A stretch of DNA of 38,415 nucleotides from CAZDFU01 sp964504985 (GTDB lineage Bacteria; Patescibacteriota; Microgenomatia; Daviesbacterales; UBA10151), in assembly GCA_964504985.1 (NCBI GenBank), contig CAZDFU010000010.1:1-38415 (forward strand), written 5' to 3'. Position 1 is the stretch's first letter. Every line of letters starts with the position of its first letter. Under the pieces are notes generated by a model. It was given only the letters and a program-made list of their open reading frames with translations, was not told the origin of the DNA and searched no databases. This document shows positions 17,154 to 24,927 of the stretch, in pieces. The translations under genes were made by a program, and so were the position numbers.

Positions 17154-17212
17154 AAATCCCACTCCGCCATATACCATAGGGTATATGGCTTCTGCGGGAT
17201 TTTCCTTTTTTT
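17154..17212. terminator. Bidirectional intrinsic terminator between comM and the DUF5679 gene
   Basis: A long hairpin pairs AAATCCC with GGGATTT and, inside it, GCCATATACC with GGTATATGGC. A T-run follows on the plus strand (17203-17212) and GGATTTTTC follows on the minus strand. It can end comM transcription from the left and the small-gene operon from the right. Confidence 0.8.
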
Positions 17213-17348
17213 AGCCTCCAATTTTAAACATAGAGGTACTGCAGACTGGACAGGTTCCTTTGTTAGCTTTTTTACCATTTTTCATGGTTACCTCTTGGAC
17301 ATTTTCTGCGTCTCTTTTTTGTCGGCATTTAACACAATACATTTGCAT
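17211..17348 (-). CDS. DUF5679 micro zinc-ribbon protein
   Basis: The 45-residue protein begins MQMYCVKCRQKRDAENVQEV and ends GTCPVCSTSMFKIGG. Two CxxC pairs (YCVKC and CPVC) should bind one zinc ion. The pattern VKCRxKRDA...VTMKNGK...GTCPVC is typical of DUF5679, a family common in CPR bacteria and Chloroflexi with unknown function. A strong Shine-Dalgarno sequence, GAGGAGGTGAA, lies about 10 nt upstream of the ATG. It follows the small membrane protein gene on the same strand, and its stop touches the bidirectional terminator. Confidence 0.85.
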   Translation of the reverse strand: MQMYCVKCRQKRDAENVQEVTMKNGKKANKGTCPVCSTSMFKIGG

Positions 17349-17367
17349 ATCAGTAGTTCACCTCCTC

Positions 17368-17622
17368 TCAAAAGAAATTTAATCTTAAAATACCATTGTT
17401 AGATAAATAGAATAAAATGATCTGAATTCCTAATGCTAAGCTGGCGAGAATGGAAATCTTAAACAAATCCCGTCTTAGAAAATTAATATCAGAACTTTTT
17501 TGTTTAGTGTCTGATAGCTGATAGTTGATAGCTAAAGGCACTTTCCTGCCGTATACTTGTGTCTTTAGAAGTTTTAACCTTTTTTCTAGATCAGTTTGTT
17601 TTTTGGTCTGATGGATGGGCAT
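17368..17622 (-). CDS. Small hypothetical protein with a C-terminal membrane helix
   Basis: The 84-residue protein starts MPIHQTKKQTDLEKRLKLLK. It has a basic, helical N-terminal half and one membrane segment near the C-terminus (ISILASLALGIQIILFYLSN), so it is probably a tail-anchored cytosolic-facing protein. I do not recognise a family. The start follows a promoter-like TTGACA, 17 bp, TAGGCT that ends about 11 nt upstream; a GTG at 17643 is the alternative. It is followed by the DUF5679 gene, probably in one transcript. Confidence 0.6.
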   Translation of the reverse strand: MPIHQTKKQTDLEKRLKLLKTQVYGRKVPLAINYQLSDTKQKSSDINFLRRDLFKISILASLALGIQIILFYLSNNGILRLNFF

Positions 17623-17633
17623 ACGCTCAATTG

Positions 17634-17662
17634 AGCCTAGCACGCATAAAGGCTTCTGTCAA
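17634..17662 (-). promoter_or_regulatory. Possible promoter of the small membrane protein gene
   Basis: On the minus strand TTGACA (17662-17657), 17 bp and TAGGCT (17639-17634) precede the ATG at 17622. The -35 is perfect and the -10 is weak. Confidence 0.45.
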
Positions 17663-17712
17663 GCACCAACCCAAATAAAGCTATAGGATTATGGAAGCTG
17701 CTTATTTGTATG

Positions 17713-17741
17713 TTGACAAACTTTTTGGCCGTATGTATATT
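17713..17741 (+). promoter_or_regulatory. Promoter of the DUF4446 operon
   Basis: TTGACA (17713-17718), a 17-bp spacer and TATATT (17736-17741) lie 13 nt before the ATG at 17755, predicting a leader of about 6 nt. It probably drives the run from DUF4446 at least to DUF3048, and perhaps on to secF. Confidence 0.75.
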
Positions 17742-17754
17742 TAAAGAGTAACTT

Positions 17755-18228
17755 ATGTATTCGGATTGGTCCGTCTTCGCCTATGTTGCGGTGGCGGTGC
17801 TTTTATTCTGGGTTGGAATTTTAAGTTTTTTGATTTGGAAACAGAACAATTTTTTAAAATCACTTTTTCCTAAAAGCGGAGAAAGGGAAATAAGGGTAAA
17901 GTTTGAAGAAGTTTTAAAAAAAGTTGAAGATTCCGGCCGTAATTTGGAAAGCCTAAAGGATAAGCTGTCTGCGGTTGAAGGGTTAGGCCTGAAACATATC
18001 CAAAGGGTAGAGCTTTTGCGCTACAACCCTTACGGTGACACAGGCGGGGATCAGAGTTTTACAATTTGTTTATTAAACGGTCAGGGATCGGGGTTGGTAG
18101 TTACAAGCTTACATGCTAGATCAGGGACAAGAGTTTTTGCAAAACCGGTTTTAGAGGGTAAGGCTTCCCAATACCAGTTTTCCAGGGAGGAAGAAGAGGT
18201 AGTAAGAAAAGCTCTAGAAAAAAAATAG
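17755..18228 (+). CDS. DUF4446 membrane-anchored protein
   Basis: The 157-residue protein has one N-terminal membrane helix (about residues 8-27), a coiled-coil-like stretch (about 45-75), then the DUF4446 core: HIQRVELLRYNPYGDTGGDQSFTICLLNGQGSGLVVTSLHAR and RVFAKPV...YQFSREEEEVVRKAL. The family is widespread in Firmicutes and CPR bacteria and has no proven function. It is followed after 3 nt by the DUF3048 gene. Confidence 0.9.
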   Translation: MYSDWSVFAYVAVAVLLFWVGILSFLIWKQNNFLKSLFPKSGEREIRVKFEEVLKKVEDSGRNLESLKDKLSAVEGLGLKHIQRVELLRYNPYGDTGGDQSFTICLLNGQGSGLVVTSLHARSGTRVFAKPVLEGKASQYQFSREEEEVVRKALEKK

Positions 18229-18231
18229 GCT

Positions 18232-19446
18232 ATGAATAAAATATTAAATAATGTAACTGAGACATTTCAAGGTTTAACCAATTTACAAAAAATTTTGGTT
18301 TTGATAATACTGTCAGTTGTAATCTACAGCGCCTCCGCCTCTGTTTCTTATTCTTTATTTAGTAAAGTTGCTGTAAGTCCGGAAAAGGAAAAATCTTTAA
18401 CCACATCTTTGCCAGGTCCCTCAAATATAGTAGAGGAAGATGCAAGTGAGCCTAAAACTGAAACATGCCCTTTGAACGGAAGCCTAAAGTCTAAAAGAGC
18501 TAAGGATTCATGGGAGAAGAGAAGGCCTTTGGCTGTGATGGTTGAAAATCATACTGAAGCCAGACCTCAATCAGGGCTCTCCGCCGCTGATATTATTTAT
18601 GAAGCAGTAGCAGAAGGCGGAATTACCAGATTTATGGCAATTTACTATTGTAATCTTTCTGATGTACAAGTTGGGCCAGTAAGATCTGCCAGAACTTACT
18701 ATCTTGACTGGCTGGAAGAATATAGCGCTTTGTATGCTCATGTTGGCGGTGCAAATACTCCAGGACCTGCTGATGCATTGGGTCAAATTATTAAATATAA
18801 AATCCATGACCTAAACCAGTTTAGTATTGGTTTTCCTGTATTTTGGAGAGATTATCAGAGACTAGGCCGTGCTGTGGCTACAGAACATACTATGTATTCT
18901 ACTACACAAAAACTCTGGGAAGTTGGGGCCAAAAGAGGGTGGACAGCCACTGATTCAGCAGGTATTAGGTGGGATAAAAATTTTGCCCCATGGAAATTTA
19001 AAGAGGAAAAAAGTCCTACAGGCTCTTCAGCTAAAGCAGGAGTGGCAACTTCAAAAATAACAGTTAATTTCTGGCAGAACCAACCACAATACAGTGTTGA
19101 ATGGAATTATGATGCATCCTCTAATTTATACAAAAGGAAAAATGGAGATGATCATATGGACTTAAATAATAAACAACAGCTGGCAGCTAAAAATATTATT
19201 GTTCAATTTCAACGGGAGTCAAATGCCAATGATGGTTATCCTGGGAATGTTCATTTACTTTATCAAACAAGTGGTTCTGGTAAAGCTCTTATTTTCCAGG
19301 ATGGCCAGGTAATAGAGGGTAAGTGGGTTAAGTCTTCCAGGGTATCAAGAACCAAATTTGTTGATAAAAATAACCGGGAAATTGAATTAAACAAAGGTCA
19401 AATTTGGATCCAAACTGTCCCGGAGGGGTCCAAGGTAACTTATTAA
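18232..19446 (+). CDS. DUF3048 (YerB-like) exported protein
   Basis: The 404-residue protein has an N-terminal membrane segment (about 19-40, ILVLIILSVVIYSASASVSY), which anchors it so that the bulk faces outside. The DUF3048 hallmark is clear: RRPLAVMVENHTEARPQSGL, then AADIIYEAVAEGGITRFMAIY and VGPVRSARTYYLDWL. The C-terminal domain includes YQTSGSGKALIFQDGQVIEG and KWVKSSRVSRTKF. YerB-type proteins are lipoproteins of unknown role; this one shows no obvious lipobox. Confidence 0.9.
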   Translation: MNKILNNVTETFQGLTNLQKILVLIILSVVIYSASASVSYSLFSKVAVSPEKEKSLTTSLPGPSNIVEEDASEPKTETCPLNGSLKSKRAKDSWEKRRPLAVMVENHTEARPQSGLSAADIIYEAVAEGGITRFMAIYYCNLSDVQVGPVRSARTYYLDWLEEYSALYAHVGGANTPGPADALGQIIKYKIHDLNQFSIGFPVFWRDYQRLGRAVATEHTMYSTTQKLWEVGAKRGWTATDSAGIRWDKNFAPWKFKEEKSPTGSSAKAGVATSKITVNFWQNQPQYSVEWNYDASSNLYKRKNGDDHMDLNNKQQLAAKNIIVQFQRESNANDGYPGNVHLLYQTSGSGKALIFQDGQVIEGKWVKSSRVSRTKFVDKNNREIELNKGQIWIQTVPEGSKVTY

Positions 19447-19488
19447 ACCCTGCTGTCCTGGGGACTGCTGCCTAGAAAGGTGGTGACG

Positions 19489-20079
19489 ATGTTAGAAGAA
19501 CTTTTTGTATCTCGCGTCCGGGTTAAAATATTGCAACTTTTTTTAGCCTCTGCTTCAGACTCTCTTTTTCATGTCCGGGAGATAGTCAGAAGAGTTGACG
19601 AGGAGATTAATGCTGTAAGAAGAGAATTGGCCAGAATGGAAAAGTTTGGTTTAGTTGCTTCTGAGTGGAGGGCTAACAGGAGGCTTTATAGATTTAGAAA
19701 AGATTATATTTTTTATAAGGAGTTATTGTCTTTGGTAGCAAAAACCACCGGATTGGGAGGAAACCTGATTAAAAATAGGGGTAAAATGGGTAAGATTAAG
19801 TTTGCTTTTATTACAAGCCAATTTTTAAAACGCGGATCAGCAAATCCTGATGATGTTAACCTTTTGGTTGTTGGCAGTATTGTTCAGCCGGAACTTCAAT
19901 CAATCATTGCAGATGAGCAAGCTAAAAGGGAGCAAGAAATAAACTATTCATTTATGGATGAGGCTGAATTTAAGTTCCGCGTCAAAAGACGCGACCCGTT
20001 TATCTTAAGAGTATTAATCCAGCCAAAAATAATGTTAGTGGGGGATGAAGATGAGCTTTTAGAAGGGGTGATTGTTTAG
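19489..20079 (+). CDS. Winged-helix regulator with a nucleotidyltransferase-like domain
   Basis: The protein of about 196 residues begins MLEELFVSRVRVKILQLFLA, an ArsR/MarR-like winged helix (LFHVREIVRRVDEEINAVRRELARMEKFGLV) with a wing at WRANRRLYRF. The second half (KIKFAFITSQFLKRGSANPDDVNLLVVG) resembles a minimal nucleotidyltransferase or antitoxin-like sensor fold, but the catalytic GSxxxxxxDxD motif is not intact, so it is probably not an enzyme. The ATG at 19489 is preferred because AAAGGTGGTG directly upstream serves as ribosome binding site. It is followed after 5 nt by secD, suggesting regulation of or co-expression with the export genes. Confidence 0.7.
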   Translation: MLEELFVSRVRVKILQLFLASASDSLFHVREIVRRVDEEINAVRRELARMEKFGLVASEWRANRRLYRFRKDYIFYKELLSLVAKTTGLGGNLIKNRGKMGKIKFAFITSQFLKRGSANPDDVNLLVVGSIVQPELQSIIADEQAKREQEINYSFMDEAEFKFRVKRRDPFILRVLIQPKIMLVGDEDELLEGVIV

Positions 20080-20084
20080 GGATT

Positions 20085-21410
20085 ATGAAACCTAGGTTTC
20101 TTCCGCGGAGTGCAGTAGCCCCACGCTTTATGTTGTGGTCTATTATCCTCATTACCTTAGTTTCTGTAATAATTGATCTGCCAAAGTTTCCAGAGGTTAA
20201 AATATTTGGCAAAAGTTTTCAATTAAATTTTCCCCTAAAACTGGGGCTTGATTTACAAGGCGGAACCCAGCTTATCCTTCAGACTCAAATGGAGAAAATA
20301 GACCCTCAAAACCGGGACAGCGCGTTAGAATCTGCAAAAAGCGTTATCGAGAGAAGGGTAAATTTATACGGAGTATCAGAGGCAATAGTTCAAGCCTCCA
20401 AAATTGGTGAAGAAAGAAGGATCTTGGTGGATCTTCCGGGTCTTAAGGATTCTACAGCTGCTGCAGCCTTAGTTGGTAAGACTGCTCAGCTTGATTTCCG
20501 GGAGATGATTGGTTCTCCCTCAGCAGAGGCCACCCCTTCAGCAGTGGAAATACTCTCTATGTTTAAACCTACAGGATTGACAGGAGAACATTTAAAGAAA
20601 GCTCAGGTTACGTTTGGCGGGAGCGGGGGAAGCAGCGGAGCGCAGGTGGCAATTGAATTTACAAATGACGGGGCAAATAAGTTTGCTGAAATAACTAAAA
20701 GAAATGTGGGAAAACCATTAGGTATGTTTCTAGACGGCGTGCCTATTAGTTGGCCTCCTCCCACAGTTCAGCAAGAGATAATTGGAGGCAGCGCTGTTAT
20801 TACCGGTCAATTTACCACCCAGGAAGCTAAGGATTTAAGCATACAACTTAATGCAGGAGCGTTGCCTGTACCGATAAAGATTATAGAACAAAGGTCTATT
20901 GGTCCAACGCTTGGAGCGCAGTCAGTTAACAAGAGTTTAGTAGCAGGCGCAGTTGGGTTAGGGGTGGTGGCTGTATATATGGCAGCATATTATGGTCTTC
21001 TGGGACTGATTGCGGATTTGGCCTTGGTAATTTATACGCTTTTGGTTTTGGCAATTTTTAAGACCGGATTTTTTGTTTTACCTCCTGTAACCTTAACCCT
21101 TTCCGGTATTGCTGGATTTATCTTATCGATCGGTATGGCAGTTGATGCAAATATATTAATTTTTGAAAGAATGAAAGAAGAAATAAGGTGGGGCAAAAGT
21201 AAAGTATTTGCAATAGACCTTGGGTTTAAGAGAGCCTGGACATCCATTTGGGCTTCTAATGTATCCTCCCTTATTACAGCTGCTATTTTATTTACATTAG
21301 GGACTTCTTTGGTGCGCGGATTTGCAGTTACTTTGGCAATTGGGGTTTTGGTATCTATGTTTACAGCAATTGTGGTCACTAGAACATTTTTGAGGATAAT
21401 AATTAAGTGA
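20085..21410 (+). CDS. secD: Protein translocase subunit SecD
   Basis: SecD, with SecF, uses the proton-motive force to pull proteins out of the SecYEG channel. The 441-residue protein has an N-terminal membrane helix, the first periplasmic motif FPLKLGLDLQGGTQLILQT, a central domain ending in GQFTTQEAKDLSIQLNAGALPVPI, and five membrane segments in the C-terminal half, with GMAVDANILIFERMKEEI, the conserved TM4 motif. It is shorter than the E. coli protein, as in Gram-positive-like lineages. Two unknown genes separate it from secF. Confidence 0.96.
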   Translation: MKPRFLPRSAVAPRFMLWSIILITLVSVIIDLPKFPEVKIFGKSFQLNFPLKLGLDLQGGTQLILQTQMEKIDPQNRDSALESAKSVIERRVNLYGVSEAIVQASKIGEERRILVDLPGLKDSTAAAALVGKTAQLDFREMIGSPSAEATPSAVEILSMFKPTGLTGEHLKKAQVTFGGSGGSSGAQVAIEFTNDGANKFAEITKRNVGKPLGMFLDGVPISWPPPTVQQEIIGGSAVITGQFTTQEAKDLSIQLNAGALPVPIKIIEQRSIGPTLGAQSVNKSLVAGAVGLGVVAVYMAAYYGLLGLIADLALVIYTLLVLAIFKTGFFVLPPVTLTLSGIAGFILSIGMAVDANILIFERMKEEIRWGKSKVFAIDLGFKRAWTSIWASNVSSLITAAILFTLGTSLVRGFAVTLAIGVLVSMFTAIVVTRTFLRIIIK

Positions 21411-22282
21411 AATTCAATTCAAAAAACAGGCATTATGAATATTTAAGGAAAAAATGGCACTTGCGCCACCGTACAATCCAGGATAATTTATGGGAAAAAC
21501 ACGGCCAGGCCCTAAAACAGCTGGCAATAGGAGGTTTGGGGGGACTTATGCTTTTTTCATCTTCCTCTCAGACTCAACCTGCAAATACAGTAAACCTTAT
21601 TGCCCAAACAGACGATATCTTAAAAGACTATGATAAAAATGTTTTGCTTGCTCAGGAACTTAAGGAGAGGTTGCCAAAAGAAGTTAGACCATTAGATTTA
21701 GGGGAGGAATCAGAAATCCTTGAAATATTATCCCGTAATTTTGGTTTTCCTGTTAAAGCAGAACTATCAAAAGTGAGACTTAATAGAAATTATGGTTTAA
21801 TTGGAGGAGAACAGCATTTGTATAGATATCCGGGTGACACTTTATATGCACACGCAGACGCTGCTTCTGATTGGGCCAAATATGGAGGTGCGGGTATTGC
21901 TCCTGGGCTTGGGGCATGGGGTTATTTTGCTCCGTCAAAACAAGAATTTACGGAAGAAATAAAACTAAGGGAAAAATATTACTTGGCAATTCAAACTTTT
22001 AAAGTTTCAGGGTATGCTGAGAATGTATCAAAATATAGGGATTTTTTTAAGTTTAGGAAAATGTTGATAGTTAATCCTAAAGGGGGTCAGGCAGTGGTAG
22101 CAGTTATAGCAGATGCGGGGCCGTCGGAGTGGACAGGTAAACATTTAGGCGGATCTCCTGAGGTAATGGATATTTTGGGTTTGGCAGAGGGAGCAAGAAA
22201 AGGCCCTGTGTTATATTTTTTTCTTGATGACCCGGAAGATAAAATACCCTTAGGGCCAGTTAACATGAAAGGAGAAGCATGA
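21407..22282 (+). CDS. Hypothetical protein between secD and secF
   Basis: The 291-residue protein begins at GTG, overlapping the secD stop (AAGTGA). Its N-terminus is very basic (residues 1-40), followed by a short hydrophobic segment (QLAIGGLGGLMLFSSSS), then an extracytoplasmic-looking part. The C-terminal region KGGQAVVAVIADAGPSEWTGKHLGGSPEVMDILGL resembles a small double-psi beta-barrel (3D/RlpA-like) cell-wall module. That is a guess from pattern, not a family match. Its location suggests a link with protein export or the cell envelope. Confidence 0.6.
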   Translation: MKFNSKNRHYEYLRKKWHLRHRTIQDNLWEKHGQALKQLAIGGLGGLMLFSSSSQTQPANTVNLIAQTDDILKDYDKNVLLAQELKERLPKEVRPLDLGEESEILEILSRNFGFPVKAELSKVRLNRNYGLIGGEQHLYRYPGDTLYAHADAASDWAKYGGAGIAPGLGAWGYFAPSKQEFTEEIKLREKYYLAIQTFKVSGYAENVSKYRDFFKFRKMLIVNPKGGQAVVAVIADAGPSEWTGKHLGGSPEVMDILGLAEGARKGPVLYFFLDDPEDKIPLGPVNMKGEA

Positions 22283-22614
22283 AGTTTTTTTATTCACATT
22301 TGATTGAAATAGAATCTGTTTTAGAAGAGTTGGATAAACTGGATTTGCATGAGACACAGAAAAGTCATCTGACAAGTTTGATAGATTCCAGCTTACACCA
22401 TACTATTTTGGATGCTATTTTATCGCATTTAAACGGTCAGGAAAAAAGAGTCTTTGTGCAACATCTAACAGAGGGTTCGCATGATAAAATCTGGAAATTT
22501 TTAAATGAAAAAGTTATAAATGTGGAAGATAAAATAAAAAAAGCATCAGAAGATTTGAAAATTCAACTGCATGAAGACATCAGTAAGACCAGGAAAGAAT
22601 CAAAAGATAAATAA
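22279..22614 (+). CDS. Small hypothetical helical protein between secD and secF
   Basis: The 111-residue protein has no membrane segment or signal peptide. It is rich in charged and helical residues (IEIESVLEELDKLDLHETQK...QEKRVFVQHLTEGSHDKIWK) and ends in a Lys/Glu-rich coiled-coil-like tail. It overlaps the preceding gene (ATGA) and lies 1 nt before the secF start, so all four genes are translationally coupled. I do not recognise a family. Confidence 0.65.
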   Translation: MKFFYSHLIEIESVLEELDKLDLHETQKSHLTSLIDSSLHHTILDAILSHLNGQEKRVFVQHLTEGSHDKIWKFLNEKVINVEDKIKKASEDLKIQLHEDISKTRKESKDK

Positions 22615-22615
22615 T

Positions 22616-23500
22616 ATGAATTTCATGAAATATAATTTGTTGTATTTTATTTTCTCGCTGCTGGTAATATTGCCAGGGTTATTTTTTTTATTTACCTCTG
22701 GATTAAAACTTGGAATTGATTTTACTGGAGGATCCTTGCTTGAATATTCTTTTCAGAAAACTATTGATATAAATGATTTAAAATCCCAAATTAACCAACA
22801 AGGGGTGGAAGTAGGGCAAATAATTCCTTCCCAGGGTAATACCTATATAATCAGGACTAAACCGCTGGACCAAAATAAAATTGAAGATATAAAAAAAGAT
22901 CTAAATAATAAATACGGTAGTATTGAGGAAAAACGGGTTGAATTTGTAGGGCCAACAATTGGGGCAGAATTAAAAAATAAAGCCCTTATTGCTTTGGTTT
23001 TAAGCTCTGCAGCAATAGTTTTATACATTGCTTTTTCTTTCCGTAAAGTTCCAAAGCCAGCATCATCTTTACGGTTTGGTATTGCAGCAGTGGCAGCGTT
23101 AATTCATGATATTTTACTGGTTGTTGGGGTATTTGCAATCTTAGGGAAGTTCTTAGCAGTTGAAATTGATACTCTTTTTGTGACAGCTCTTTTGACTATT
23201 ATCGGTTTCTCTGTTCATGATACTATTGTTGTGTTTGATAGAATCCGTGAGAACTTAATTAAACAGGTTGGCAAAAATTTTAAAGAGGCGGCCAATTTAT
23301 CCGTTGTTCAAACATTAGGCAGATCCTTAAATACATCTTTAACTGTAGTATTTGTTTTATCTGCTTTGCTGCTTTTTGGCGGAGAAACAATTAGATGGTT
23401 TGTGGTAGCTTTACTTGTGGGGATTATCTCAGGAACTTATTCTTCAATTTTTAATGCCACAGCCTTACTGGTTTGGTGGGAAGAAAAATTAGGCCACTAG
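22616..23500 (+). CDS. secF: Protein translocase subunit SecF
   Basis: SecF partners SecD in proton-driven protein export. The protein of about 294 residues has an N-terminal membrane helix, the LGIDFTGGSLLEYSF motif, a small periplasmic domain (about 45-115), GPTIGAELKNKALIALVLSS leading into the membrane core, and the conserved GFSVHDTIVVFDRIREN motif. The start at 22616 (MNFMKYN) directly precedes the first helix and follows the previous stop by 1 nt. An earlier in-frame ATG at 22571 would add an unrelated basic stretch. It shares its stop bases with the convergent CCA gene. Confidence 0.94.
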   Translation: MNFMKYNLLYFIFSLLVILPGLFFLFTSGLKLGIDFTGGSLLEYSFQKTIDINDLKSQINQQGVEVGQIIPSQGNTYIIRTKPLDQNKIEDIKKDLNNKYGSIEEKRVEFVGPTIGAELKNKALIALVLSSAAIVLYIAFSFRKVPKPASSLRFGIAAVAALIHDILLVVGVFAILGKFLAVEIDTLFVTALLTIIGFSVHDTIVVFDRIRENLIKQVGKNFKEAANLSVVQTLGRSLNTSLTVVFVLSALLLFGGETIRWFVVALLVGIISGTYSSIFNATALLVWWEEKLGH

Positions 23501-24855
23501 AGTTGCTTGATTCTATTTATAAGGTATTCCTTGTTGTTTTTAGAGGGATCTTCTAGCACTTCTTCAAACAGCTTTTGAAGTATTTCACCTACCTTTGGAC
23601 CGGGTTTTGTTTTCAATTCTTTCATTACATCGTAACCATTAACTTTTAAATCAGCGACAGTAAAAGGCTTTTTAAGAACCTCTTTTATCCTTTGTTTGAA
23701 TTTTTCCATCCGCCATGAGGTTTCTGTCTCGGTGCCTCCTCCTAAGCGGTCACCAATCCTTAAGGCTAACATATCTCCGATATTTTCAACTCCTATATTT
23801 TTTATAAAACGCCTGATAGCAGAATCTGTTTGGTTCTCATCAACTGTAAACATATGAAAACGGATCAAGCGGTAAAGTTTATCTGTTTGTTTTTTGCTTA
23901 AGTTAAGTCTTTTGGCGATTTTTAAAACTAATTCTGCCCCTGCCACATCATGGCCATAAAAAGTAACATTACCATCAGAGCCTTTTGCAACTGTATCTGC
24001 TTTACCGATGTCATGAAGCAGGGCTGCCAGTTTGACTAGAGGATTGGCAGCAGGGGTATATTTTAAACTTAGTAAGGAGTGGTCTCCGATATCATATACC
24101 CGGTCATGTTTAGGGCCTTCCTGAATAATACCAAAGCATCTTTCCAGTTCAGGTAAAATAATTTGTAGGATCCCCGCCTCCCGGAGTTTACTTATACCCA
24201 TGTATGGATTCAAAGACTCAAGGATTTTAAACAGTTCATCTCTTATCCTTTCAGGGGCAACCTCTTTTATAAGTAAAGAATTTTTAGAAATTGCCTCAAA
24301 GGTTTTTTCTTCTATTTCAAAATTTAATTGTGAAGCAAATCTGATGGCTCTGATAAGCCTGAGAGCATCTTCCTGAAAACGTTTGTCTGGTTCGCCAACC
24401 GTCCTAATGATTTTATTTTTAATATCCTGTTGACCTTTAAACGGATCAAGCAGGATTAAACTTGACTCGATCCCTAATGCTATTGCATTAATAGTAAAAT
24501 CACGTCTGCTTAAATCCTCCTCAATTTTGTTTGTCCAGGAGACTTGGACTGGATGACGGTGATCTTTATAAATACCCTCTTTTCTCATAGTAGTAATTTC
24601 ATATATAGAACCATCAGTCATCAGTCTTCTGTCTTCAGACTTTATCCCTACTGTGCCAAATTTATTATCATAAAATCCATCAGGAAAAAGTTTTAATATT
24701 TCCTCAGGTTTGGCATCAGTGGTAAAATCCCAGTCAGAAACACCCTTCCCCATTATCAGGTCACGTACCGCTCCTCCAACTATATAAATTTGGAAATTTT
24801 CCTTTTGAAATATATTTAAAATATTTTTTACCTCTTTTGGTAATTTAATATCCAT
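23497..24855 (-). CDS. cca: tRNA nucleotidyltransferase (CCA-adding/poly(A) polymerase family)
   Basis: This enzyme adds or repairs the CCA end of tRNAs. The 452-residue protein has the class II nucleotidyltransferase head IYIVGGAVRDLIMGKGVSDWDF (about residues 23-44, with the catalytic DxD as DWD), then RRDFTINAIALG and the neck ALRLIRAIRFASQLNFEIEEKT. A C-terminal HD phosphohydrolase domain follows (LAALLHDIGKADTVAKG, FYGHDVAGAELV). Family members include both CCA-adding and A-adding enzymes, which I cannot tell apart here. A TAAAAT -10 box 6 nt before the ATG predicts a leaderless mRNA. Confidence 0.93.
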   Translation of the reverse strand: MDIKLPKEVKNILNIFQKENFQIYIVGGAVRDLIMGKGVSDWDFTTDAKPEEILKLFPDGFYDNKFGTVGIKSEDRRLMTDGSIYEITTMRKEGIYKDHRHPVQVSWTNKIEEDLSRRDFTINAIALGIESSLILLDPFKGQQDIKNKIIRTVGEPDKRFQEDALRLIRAIRFASQLNFEIEEKTFEAISKNSLLIKEVAPERIRDELFKILESLNPYMGISKLREAGILQIILPELERCFGIIQEGPKHDRVYDIGDHSLLSLKYTPAANPLVKLAALLHDIGKADTVAKGSDGNVTFYGHDVAGAELVLKIAKRLNLSKKQTDKLYRLIRFHMFTVDENQTDSAIRRFIKNIGVENIGDMLALRIGDRLGGGTETETSWRMEKFKQRIKEVLKKPFTVADLKVNGYDVMKELKTKPGPKVGEILQKLFEEVLEDPSKNNKEYLINRIKQL

Positions 24856-24861
24856 GGTGTC

Positions 24862-24891
24862 ATTTTACACTTACAGAGTGTGTGATACAAT
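24862..24891. promoter_or_regulatory. Mirror-image overlapping promoters for cca and recJ
   Basis: Plus strand: TTTTAC (24863-24868), 17 bp, TACAAT (24886-24891), driving recJ. Minus strand: TTGTAT (24890-24885), 17 bp, TAAAAT (24867-24862), driving cca with the ATG 6 nt on. The -35 of each promoter lies on the -10 of the other, so binding in one direction should exclude the other. Confidence 0.6.
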
Positions 24892-24927
24892 TCGGCTATC
24901 GCGTTTACCCCCGGGGGCGGAAAGAGC

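Noticed and set aside
17045..17278. Minus-strand frame over the end of comM
   Set aside because: It overlaps comM, the bidirectional terminator and the zinc-ribbon gene, and the protein has no recognisable features.
19489..20079. Active MNT-type nucleotidyltransferase toxin or antitoxin
   Set aside because: The second domain has no intact GS and DxD catalytic residues, and no HEPN partner lies next to it; it is better described as a winged-helix regulator with a degenerate domain.
22571..22615. Upstream start for secF
   Set aside because: It lies inside the preceding small gene and adds a basic stretch before the first membrane helix. ATG 22616 fits the family better.
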